DNA of 64,000 nucleotides from Ifrita kowaldi (Eukaryota > Chordata > Aves > Passeriformes > Cinclosomatidae): the NCBI GenBank assembly GCA_013398055.1, contig VZRS01004388.1, forward strand, positions 722,085-786,084, read 5' to 3'. Every line of letters starts with the position of its first letter. Within the stretch, counting starts at the first letter, position 1. Shown here piece by piece: positions 15,601-25,523 of the stretch. The notes under the pieces are model-generated. The model worked only from the letters and a program-made list of their open reading frames with translations. It was not told where the DNA came from and made no database searches. Made by a program: the position numbers and the translations under genes.

Positions 15601-17878
15601 TGTCAAACATTCAGCAGCTTGAATTAAATAATTGATTTATTCTCTATAAATTTTCTAGGTCTGCATTTCTTACTGGAGAGCACTGTACTTACAGGACCAG
15701 ACTCCCTCTCTGGGACTTGTATTTCTTCTGTGTTTCTTTTCCCCCGCAGAATCTGCTGTTCCAAGAAATGAATGAACTACTTCCTGGCTGAACTTAGCAT
15801 TTTCATCTTATCTGTGAATTAAGCTAAGGGTTTTCTCCAGCACATAAATTATTGGGAACTCTTTGTCATAATCATGTGGTAAATACGTCTTCATTTACAG
15901 GATTGATGAGCAATTCACTGAAGGTGTTGCAAGTCATACTGGTTGCATGCCAGGGAACAGTCAGCTCAAATAACCATCACAGCAAATTCAAAATTTTCTT
16001 CTGGAAAAATGTTTCATCATTTGTTATTATGTTATCCCAGACCAGAACTTCCTGACCCCTCCCAAGATTTGAATTTCCATTTTTTCCCTAAAATATCATC
16101 TCACAGCTATTCCCCGTCCTACACCTGATCAGACACTTAGCTTGCTGCACATCACAGCATTTACTGACACCACAGTGTAACAACAGTGAGTTTCCATATT
16201 TATAAACCCAACTTGGAAGCACCATGAAACAGAGGAGTGCTGATGTAACACGTCCATTCCATGCTCTCCAGAGCAGCTGTGCTATGGGAAGGTGCCAGCT
16301 CACGTGCCTCTTGCATGGTAGAGCAAAGCTGGCACAGGAGAGAGGAATGGCCTCACATTTGCTAAGCACACCAAGCATTCACTACAGGAGACAGCCTGGC
16401 AGGAGATAAATCGATTTTCTGTAATTATTCCCAAAATCGGCTTGTTGGCACTCTGGATTTAGCTTGGCCTCCAAACACACAGACAACCTAAGGGCTGCCT
16501 GGTTTCAGGCCAGTCTCCTTCCATGAAGCAGAAACACCTCTGGTTTAAACAGTATAGAAAGTGAGTATTTTCTTCCACTTGGGTGAAACAGAAAATCAGT
16601 AGGGATCAGTCAGAACTTCAGCTTCTCTCACTCTAAGGATGCATTTTAAGGGTAAAGAATTTAGAGTTTCTTACAGCAGAGTACGGATTAGAGTCTAGAA
16701 TTGATGCCAGAAGAAAATATTTATGAAGTGCAAACTGCTCAAGCCAAGCAGGAAATGTGTCAGACCAAAACTTTGAAAACCGAAGTTTCAATAGAAGTGA
16801 TTTATAAATTAACTATTAAATGTTAAAGTGAAGCTGGATATGATGCCAAAGTGACAGACCTGTAAGGCAGGGTACAGGCTTGTATGAGGAGATAAAATAA
16901 TCTGTTCTGCTGTCAGACTGGTATGTGAGGTAGCACCAAATAGTCTGTACGGAGAACTGTGTGCTCTGGAGAGCTCCAACCAATAAAAGGGGAAGGTACA
17001 GCCTCATTCTGCAGTCTTTGGCAGGAAAAAGCAAACCATACCGTGTTACATTTGATCCTCAATAAACAAAAAGGCTAGTGAAGAGGCTACAAAGGATTTC
17101 CAGTGAGCTGTAAAATTTATTTTGAAGCTCAGGTGACTCATTATCCGAACCAAATTCTGCCCCATGTGTAGTAAACAGTGCCCTGGGTGGCATCCAGTCT
17201 CTCAAGAAATACTAACTGGAAATGAAGTAATTTAATTTAAAGCTTTACATTTCCTGTCCCTTTCACTCAAAGGCTTCAAAGCACTTTGTAAGTGTGACAA
17301 TAAAATTTCTTCAACTTTCCTGAGAGATCAACAGATGGATCCAAACCCACTTTGAATGGTAGATAAACTAGGCAGAGTGACAAACTTCAGGGGATAACCC
17401 TTGAAGGGGGCACAGGCTGTGGGGGGAACAGGTGAGACCCACACCCCTGAGTTTCAGGAGGCTGCAGAGGGGTGCAGTTCTCTTCCTCAGCATTAGCTTC
17501 ATGAACCACCAGGCAGGGATGTGCCACTTCCCAGGCACGTAGCCTGAACCTTGGTTTGGCTGAGAAGTCTCTTTCAAAATCCCGCAAGGAAGATTGCATG
17601 TGCTGGGAATAAACCTCCTCAGCCATGTACGAGAGCAACTCTCTCCCCTTCCACAGCACACAATAACAGTATTATTGTAAGCAGTGTTTCACAGTCACAA
17701 GGGAGTGAGCTAATTGCAGATACGGCTCTTGGAGAAGTAATTGCCTTGTGCTCTTTTTTCCTGTCTCTGGCTTTTTGCGTTCCTCTCCTGCGTGAGGCCT
17801 GAAGTGTGATTTCTGAGAGAGGAGGACAAGAGGTCAGTGGCAGACCCTGCACCACCTTCCAGCTGGAGCAAAAGGCTT
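642..17878. other. Intergenic DNA, no supported gene
   Basis: About 17 kb without a recognisable exon on either strand. The open frames are short, lack domains and show no coding bias. Local features are a purine-rich tract near 2,870-2,905, a pyrimidine-rich stretch near 4,440-4,560, a short TTTG tract near 3,308-3,328, a GA-rich run near 11,810-11,832 and a short AAC tract near 13,232-13,247. In human the gene upstream of ACBD3 is the homeobox gene MIXL1. I looked on the minus strand for a homeodomain recognition helix and did not find one. That gene may lie further left, be missing from the assembly, or have been missed by eye. Confidence 0.6.
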
Positions 17879-18245
17879 TCACAGAATTGCCAGGGTTGGA
17901 AGGGACCTCTAGAGATCACCCAGTCCAACCCTCTGCCAAGGCAGGGTCACCTGGAGCAGGTGACACAGGAACGCCTCCAGGTGGGCTTTGAATGTCTCCG
18001 GAGAGGGAGACTCCATGACATCCCTAGGCAGCCTGTCCCAGTGTTCTGCCACCCCCAGTGCAAAAGGCTGAGGTGTTGAGGTGGAACTTCTTGTGTATAG
18101 TTTATGGCCATTGCTCCACGTCCTGTCACTGGGCACCACCGAAAAGCCTCGGCACTTTCAGATATCTTTATGTATTAATGAGATTCCCTCTCAGTCTTGT
18201 CTTCTCCAGACTTAACAGGCCCAGATCCCGCAGTCTCTCCTCATG
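17879..18245 (-). mobile_element. CR1 LINE, 5'-truncated 3' tail
   Basis: The plus strand starts TCACAGAATTGCCAGGGTTG, followed by GGAAGGGACCTCTAGAGATC, a CR1 3' end in reverse. On the minus strand the pieces ERLRDLGLLSLEKTRLRGNL, HWDRLPRDVMESPSPETFKA and HLEAF match the C-terminal part of CR1 ORF2 in more than one frame, so the reading frame is broken. The copy carries the 'CAAGGCAGGGTCA'-type signature, unlike the copy at the left edge. Its truncated 5' end faces the CpG island and assembly gap. Confidence 0.93.
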
Positions 18246-18289
18246 AGGGGGATAACGCTGCTGAAACACCATTATCCCGTCTGTGAAGC

Positions 18290-18860
18290 AACCAAGAAGC
18301 GCGGACAGGGTGCCCAGCGGCGGCTCCCNNNNNNNNNNNNNNNNNNNNNNNNNNNNNNNNNNNNNNNNNNNNNNNNNNNNNNNNNNNNNNNNNNNNNNNN
18401 NNNNNNNNNNNNNNNNNNNNNNNNNNNNNNNNNNNNNNNNNNNNAACCGGGGCAGCCACCGGCGCCGGGGAGCCCCGGGCGGCATCGCCTGCCGGGTCGG
18501 GCTGCGGGTTCCCCGAGAGGCGCGGGGGGCAGCCCCAGGAGGGCTCGGTGTACCGGGGCGAGCAGCGTGTCCCGGCGGCCCGCGGGGATGCGCTTTTCCT
18601 GGTGCCGGACGTGAGCCGGGGCGGGGGGCGGGAGGAGAGGCTGCCCCGGGCCGCGCTGTGGCCGCTCGGCGGGGCCGGCGGGCACTGCCGGGGGTGTGCA
18701 GCACCTGGCCTAAAATCGGAGCGACAAAGAAAGCTCCGTGCTGGCGGCACGGGAAGGGAAAGCTCGCAGACGTGGGCGAGGAGCGCTCGCTGTGAGTGAT
18801 GCCGCGCCTGCTGACAGCCCGGGTCCTGGCGGGACCGCCGTGCCGTCTCCTCAGCATGCC
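18290..18860. promoter_or_regulatory. CpG-rich island, candidate ACBD3 promoter
   Basis: The sequence on both sides of the N run is extremely GC- and CpG-rich (GGGGCGGGGGGCGGGAGG near 18,617), in sharp contrast to the AT-rich flanks. It is the only such island upstream of the ACBD3 coding exons, and vertebrate housekeeping genes such as ACBD3 normally start in one. I could not recognise the ACBD3 first coding exon in the visible part, whose reading frames do not resemble the expected acidic, Gly/Ala/Pro-rich N-terminus ending in a helix. A donor-like GTGAGC occurs at 18,611. The promoter assignment is inference from position and composition. Confidence 0.5.
18329..18444. other. Assembly gap (116 N)
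   Basis: A run of 116 undetermined bases inside the CpG island. The true length is unknown. High-GC first exons are a common cause of such gaps in bird assemblies, and the missing ACBD3 exon 1 is the obvious candidate content. Confidence 0.97.
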
Positions 18861-18886
18861 AACTCCAGGGCTGGCTGTGCTGCTTC

Positions 18887-19148
18887 AGGACGAGAGGACA
18901 CAGTCCTAAGCTGCGCCAGGGGAAGTTTAGGTTGGACATTACGAACAATTTCTACACAAAAAGGGTGATTGGACATTGGAATGGGCTGCCCAGGGAGGTG
19001 GTGGAGTCACCGTCCCTGGAGGTGTTTAAGGAAAGACTGGACGTGGCACTCAGTGCCATGGTCCGGTTGACATGGTGGCGTTTGGTCGTAAGTTGGAGTC
19101 GATGTTGTCAGAGGTCTTTTCCAACCTAATTGATTCTGTGATTCTGTG
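18887..19148 (+). mobile_element. CR1 LINE, 5'-truncated 3' tail
   Basis: The plus strand carries GCTGCGCCAGGGGAAGTTTA and GGTTGGACATTA, encodes RVIGHWNGLPREVVESPSLE and VFKERLD (C-terminus of CR1 ORF2), and ends in two copies of ATTCTGTG, the diagnostic CR1 3' terminal microsatellite. The copy is well preserved at the 3' end but truncated to about 260 bp. It lies just inside the presumed ACBD3 intron 1, in the opposite orientation to the CR1 on the other side of the island. Confidence 0.95.
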
Positions 19149-19952
19149 TGCCGCCATGACTCCAGCAGGCAGCCACAAAATACCTGGGGTGTAGACCTGG
19201 AGTGTTTTTCCTGGGATCCCCTGTAGCCAGGTTTGCTTCTGTGGTTAGCTGGAGTTACCTGGCCACACTTGGTTTCCTCCGGAGGGGGGAAGTGGGCTGT
19301 GGTGTTTCGGGGGAAGAGCTATGCTCCCTGCATTGAGCACGTTTCAGTGATGTGTTGGTCTCGTGGCTCTCAGGCACACGCTGCTTCAGGTGGAGCAGGG
19401 AGCCCAGCCGCATGCCTGCACTAGGGAAGGCAAGCTCTTCACTTGGAAAGGTCGGTCTTGTGGCAGTCAGTTGCTAGATGACCTCCCAGAGAGGCTGCCT
19501 CTTCTAAAGGAAAGCACTGCTGGCAGGTGGAAACGCTGCTGGAAGGACAAAGTTGTCTTTTCTTCACATTGGCTGACCTGCACCTGGTAGTTAGGAGCAT
19601 GTAGGGCTCTAAGCAGTTTTCTTAAGCCCTGGTTCTTTGACTCTGTTCTGATGCCCTTTCACAAAGCAGTTATTTTGTTGGCATGCTAATATACAGAGGT
19701 ATTATTTTTTTAAGCTGTAAAAAACATAAGGGATTGTAAGATCTTACATTTTTTTTTCCTCCTTTATCAGAGGTTGTCAGGTTGTGGAAGCATTGTTCTT
19801 AATGTCTCTTTATCCTTTCTGTAAAAGAAGTTGCTTCAAAGAGTTCTGATTTTGCTTAATGATGCAGAAAGAAATGTTTCTGCAGTAGCAAATTCCTTGT
19901 CTCGGTCAGCTGTGGTCTTCTTCTGTCTTGGGTTGAATATTCTACAGGAACC

Positions 19953-19988
19953 TGTGTTTACAGTGTAAAGTGTGTTTACAGTGTAAAA
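19953..19988. repeat. 18-bp tandem duplication
   Basis: Two adjacent copies of TGTGTTTACAGTGTAAAG, differing only at the last base. Each contains TGTTTAC, a forkhead-type core. Confidence 0.85.
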
Positions 19989-22900
19989 GCTACATGCTGT
20001 GAATGACTTTATATTATTGCTATGTAGATAAGCAATAATCTATATCTATTATATCACATGTTTTAACAGAATTTATGTTCTGGCTTTATCTCCTCTTGAA
20101 TGGTGAAGTCTGTGGGGTGTTACTTGTGTGTAGGTTCCAGTTCCTTGCCTTGGGCTGTCTTAGCAATGTTTTTTTTGTTGCTGTCCTTTAATCAAAACTT
20201 AATATCCACATGTTTCAGCTTACTCACACTCCTTTTTTAGCCTTCTGCAATTTCTTGTAACTCAAGGGTTTGCTCGTAAGAGGAGAATTTTCCCCATTCA
20301 ATTGTATTGTCAGTCTTTCCAGTGAAAACCTTGTTTCTTTATCCTTATGGCTGGAATAACTCACTCAAAGTCATTGCCCACCATTTCATCTGTAGATTTC
20401 TTCCTGAAAATGACATAACACGAAGATTTTTATTTATAGATCTGATGGGGAGCTACAGGAGCTTGTAATACTTGGGTTACTGATTCTGCCAGCTTGTTCT
20501 ATATCTGCGCAGCTCCAAAAATAAGCGGTCTCGTTTCCAAATTGTTTTCATGCATCCGCTGTCAGAACAACTGTGGGAGTGGGCACACTTGGTTAGCAGC
20601 CCCGTGCATGCCAAGGAGCAAATAGGGATTCCTCCTGATTCCAGAGGCCGTATATCTATCTGAAGGGTGCCCCATGTTAACAGGTCAGTGCTGAGACCTC
20701 GTTTCTGACCATTCTTCTAAAAACTACACTGATAGTTAAGCAGCGTCTTTTCTGCTTCAGTGTGCAGCCCGAGTTGCCTGTAACTCATGGTGTACTTTCT
20801 TCCAAGAGAAGTTGAATCTGATCAAAATACTTCGAGTTTGCTTATTACAATGACTGCTAGCACTTGTCAGTGGTGGCATAATGCAGGTAACAGAATTGCT
20901 CAGAGACGAGACAGGGTGAGAGTGTGTGTAAGCAATGTGCAAAACGCGACGGAAACTAGGCTAGGATATTAAAGAGGCTCAAAAGCTACTTTATTCTGTC
21001 TCTGATAAAGACAAATCTAAAGCAGATCTAAAATGCTTCACCCTGGGTCACTTCACTGTCAGGCCTTAGGCTGTGCAGGAGATGTGCACTATCTTTTTTT
21101 TAACATTCATTATGGCTTGTGAAGAGAGCTTTTCAGAATAACAGAGGCATAGAAAATAGATGGTAACAGTGTTCCAGTACATTTTTCTGTGGGGAAACGA
21201 GAGCCTTCTTTCCCTTATTCACTCTTTCCCTTCCTGCTCTGTTAAGCCTAATGCAGGTCAAGCAGCATTTTGGCTGCCATTAAGAAGCTGCTCCACTGTG
21301 CTGGTTCCAGTGTGCAGAGGAAAACAGTCATGTTACAGTCATTGTACATTTCTTTGTCTCTAAGACTGCCTGTAATTGTGAGCCCTGGGGCAACTGGCAC
21401 AGCAGAAGTGTCTCCGATGGTTTATTCTGCTTGCTGAGCTGGTACCAGTTATGCCAGTGAAGGTAACCTGTTCAAGCTCTGTCCTGAAGCAGGAGAGGCT
21501 GGCTTGCATAGCTCTGCCAGCAAATCTCTCCCAGGATCAGCCTGGCTTTGTTGTTTTCCACATCCTGTTATTGAAATACCATTGCACCCAACCTTCAATA
21601 TATGACAGTCCCTGAAGTGTTCGTGCACTGTCTAAAGTGATTTGCAGTGCAGCACGTCTGAGTAGACGGTACACAAACCATATCATTTGGTATCTAAAAG
21701 CTCTCCTGGAATGTTAAGTACTCTAATTTTCTTTGACGGCTCTAAGTTATTTCCTCTTATCCTAACAAGAATGCATCTTCAGCCTCAGCAGAACATCATT
21801 CTCAATTAATTGTTTGACCTCTTTTTTTGAGCACTAATTTGATGGCGTGATTGTAATTCGTAAGTTAAGTAGGCTCTTGTTTTCAAGAATATGAAAACCT
21901 CTATAATGTACCTACATTTGTGAAGTTGAGCTTTGATCATGTTTAATTGGAAGGGCCAGTCAGTAATTCTTCTGTTGATGCAGAACACGCTTTCAGGAGA
22001 GGAGGATTAGGAGTGTAAGGGTGTACTGGGATCTGCAGGCAGCAGTTCAGTCCTCACAATTCTCAGTTTTGGTTTCGCTCATTAAAACTTTGCAAATGAA
22101 TAGCATTAACATATGCGACTTCTGCTTTTAAAAGCTATGAGGTGAAAAATCTCACTTCACAAACTGTTTTCTAGCTGCTTCTAGATGACTCAACTGAATG
22201 CTGTCCCAAGGAAATTAGGCATTTAGAGTGGGTGTGGTAGGTGAAGTTGGAGTGGAAGGTGCAGCATGGTGTGCCGCGTTTCTTACAGAGGGAGATCTAA
22301 AGTTACACCGGACTAAAAGTATCTTGCACAATGCAGTCTCTTAAGCATATTTCTTAAACTCTAAATTTGTGGGGTTTTGTCAATTCATGTCATTAATACA
22401 ATGCCACGTAGTGACATAAGCCTCTCTCATTACTAGTAACAGCCTCATCTTTCTGTTGTGGTTGAAAACTGAGCACCTTCCTGGCCTTGTTGGGTCAGGG
22501 ATACCAGTGGCATAGGGAAGGTTGTACATTTGCTGTACTACTGCTGTGCAGGTCCTTTGGATTTCTCAGTATGTTCCCTGGAGCTCTTTGATGTTCTTCC
22601 ACTTCCCGACAGCTGTATGGGGTGTGTGGGTAATGCCTGCTGAAATGCTGCGTTCACGGATGCTTGCATGCATTTGGCACTTGTACTTGTCTAGACACAC
22701 TAATGCTCCTTTTGGCATATTTGACTCTGCAGATGAATTCAGGTCCTCTGGTTCATTTAAACATCAACAATTCCAAATCTTTGGGATGATTATACACCGT
22801 GGTTCATGCTGTAGAGTTTAACTGCGAAATAGTTAGTATGAAACTTAACTTCACTGGCTGACTGGCTGCAAGTGTTTTTCTGATAATTTGCTTCTAAGCT

Positions 22901-23532
22901 ACATTATCTACAAGTCACTGAAAGCCTGTCTTGTATTTTTTTCCTCTGTCTTTTTCCCTCTCTTATTTAGCTTGTTTGTTGTTCTTCCCTTGGGTCACCA
23001 TTCTTTGTAAATGCAGATTTTGGCTTCTCTCAGTAATTAGGGCATGAGGTTTGACTTCTCTGTTCTGTGAAAATGCAGATCTGCTGTGCATTGCATGGGA
23101 AATGAAGGGTTTTTCCCTTTAACTCTCTTCAGGAGTGAGTTCAAATACTGATGATGTTAGCTGGATTAGGTAGCAGTTTAGTACAGCAAGTAGCTGTGTG
23201 TTTTGCCAGACAGGTATAGGTACACAGGTTGTGAAAAGTAAACTGTGCTCTAGGGACCCCCTAGAGAATCACCCTTTGCTCAGAAGCTTGGCAAAATTTC
23301 AGTGTAGTACCTTTGTCAATTGACTTGCTTTGTAGCACACTGCCCCAGGATCTTAAGTATTGCTTAAAATTGCTTACATGCTGTTTATTGAGGCTAATGA
23401 AAGTGCTTGTTACCTAATAAGTAAATTCTGAGTTGAGTATGAAGTGTGAAGAATTGAGGAAAAGCAAAACGGCTCTTTGGAAGGCCTAAGAGCAGGAGTT
23501 GAAAGCTTGTGGTGATTTGCATCCCTTAAAGA

Positions 23533-23700
23533 TCACAGACTTGGGGTGGGAAGGGACTGCTGGGGATTGTCAGGTTTAGCCCTCCTTTTCAGTTCAGGCT
23601 TCATGGCACTGTCTCCATTTGGGTTTTGAATGTCTCCAATCATGGAGACATAAAAACTTCTCAGGGCAACCTGTTCCAGTGCTCAATCACTCTCAGTTTA
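23533..23700 (-). mobile_element. Old, diverged CR1 fragment
   Basis: GATCACAGACTTGGGGTGGG followed by AAGGGACTGCTGGGG, then TTTTGAATGTCTCCAATCAT and GGGCAACCTGTTCCAGTGCT, reproduce the order of CR1 3' tail landmarks in reverse with many substitutions. It is clearly older than the other copies in the window. The boundaries are approximate. Confidence 0.75.
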
Positions 23701-25381
23701 AAACACAAAAACAACATCATAAAAAAACCAACTTAAAGCAAACAAACAAAACTCCATAAAAATGCTTAAGTGGCATTCACTGTACTTCAGTTTGTGTCAG
23801 CTGCCTCTTGTAATTTCATTGTATACCACTGAGTAGACTCTGGTTCAGTTTTTACATCCCCTCCCTTTTCTACCCCACCAGATATTTTTGGAAGTAGATA
23901 TTTTTGTGGAGAAAGGCTTCTGTTTTTGAAACTGGCAGCTATATTTGCTGTAAGGTTGTGTGACGCTGGGACAAGAGCGAATACTTGAAATTCTGCAAGA
24001 GTGATGTGGACTTTTAGGAATGGATAATAAGTAATTAAATGTTTGCCTTCCTAATCATTTGATTGTGGCTTCAAAACAAATGGCATGCATGTAGTAGTTC
24101 CTTGTGATGTCTCAGCTGAGTAAGTCCAGCAATGTACTGAACTTTCTCTGTCAAAAATAGAGCATCTTGCTGTGATCTGCGAGCGCTTCCCTGCTGGGAT
24201 TGCTTCTGATTTCCAGAAGTATTTGCTTCTTTTCCTGTTAAAAACTCTTCACAAGTGTCAGCCAAGTAATTTTGCAGTATGTGTCAGCCTGAAATTTAGG
24301 TGTGGACTGTTGAGTTTGGGGCTGTAAACAACTTGCTCCAAAGGAGAGCTGGGAATGAGTGGCAGCTGTGTCTCCAGCTCCCAATTACATGGAGAGCAGT
24401 GCAGTCATGGGAAGTGACAATCTTTTACCTCTGGTAGTAGCTTCCTCATTTCAGCTCTTCCAAAAGGAGATGGTGCTTATTTATTTGTTTTCCTGTTCAA
24501 GAAAAACGTCTTTTTCTTAATGAGCAGTGTGGTCACATACAGCAGTGCCTGTTTCCTTGATTGTGTTTCAGCACAATTTAAACGTGCTGAAGTAAGTCCT
24601 AGCTGAGTAATTCGTATATCATTTTAAATCAATGCAAGTATCTTCTTACCAGTAAAAGCCTGGTGGGATCTGACCGAGAATGCTTCAGAAGATGTTCCTG
24701 TGGAGCCACTGGAACATGTTCAGGCTTATGTTGCCTTCTTATTATCAGAGTTCACTGTATGTGTTCGTGCTGATGGAGTTAGCTGCAAGGCTTTTCATTG
24801 TGAGGGGCTATTCCAGCTGCCTTGGCCAAGGGCAGCAATTGTGTTCCCTCAAGGAAAACTCTCCTTGACTCTTAATTTTTCCTCTGCAGTTTTCCTTGCC
24901 TTCAGCCTTGGTTGTTCAGCTTTCATCAATGTGAAGAGCATGAAAGGAGAGCAATTTATAAAGTTAACTTCATGTCTTTCTTTGTGGAAAATCCTTCCTG
25001 TGCACACTAGAGTAGACTTGGCAGACACTTTTGAATTCAGTTAAGGTTTTCAAGTGTTTCAGAGATACAGATCCATATGGTGTGACTTTCAGCAATTAAT
25101 GTAAATATTTGTGTGATAACTGACTCACTGAGACTGACTGTAGATAGTGGGATGCAAAGCACTCCACACTGAAGTTTTCATTAGCTGAAGTAGATGTGTT
25201 TCTTCTGGACAGATCTGTGTTTTATTTAAATAGAACTGACTTAATTTGTCTAACCTTTTGTGACTTGACTTTTTTTCTTTTTTTTTAATGATGAAAATCA
25301 TGATAATGGTTATGCAACATCCTCATTCCTATTCTGTGCTTAATTTGTCACAACAGTGAAATTTTCTTTTTTTTCCTACAG

Positions 25382-25523
25382 AAAAAGATGGCAAAGCCTT
25401 TCATCCAACATATGAAGAAAAGCTCAAACTTGTGGCACTGCACAAGCAGGTTCTGCTGGGACCTTACAACCCTGACACTTGCCCTGAAGTTGGATTCTTT
25501 GATGTGCTGGGGAATGATAGAAG
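25382..25523 (+). CDS. ACBD3: ACBD3 exon 2 (acyl-CoA-binding domain)
   Basis: The acceptor follows a long T-rich tract and TACAG; the exon starts in phase 1, its first codon (Glu) borrowing a G from the missing exon. It encodes GKAFHPTYEEKLKLVALHKQ and GPYNPDTCPEVGFFDVLGND, the helix 2 to helix 3 region of the ACB fold. The donor is AG|GTAAAAG. The first helix of the domain must lie in the missing exon. Confidence 0.96.

Larger units (their letters stand above)
19149..25381 (+). other. Presumed ACBD3 intron 1 (one CR1 relic inside)
   Basis: About 6.2 kb of AT-leaning sequence between the CpG island and the first visible ACBD3 exon. No exon is recognisable. It contains an 18-bp tandem duplication at 19,953-19,988 and a diverged CR1 relic near 23.5 kb. 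It ends in a strong polypyrimidine tract and AG acceptor at 25,380-25,381. Calling it intron 1 depends on exon 1 lying in or beside the gap. Confidence 0.6.

Noticed and set aside
18168..18948. Long open frames across the N run on both strands
   Set aside because: They are open only because N has no stops. The left ends translate CR1 ORF2 tail and the rest is CpG-island sequence that does not match ACBD3.
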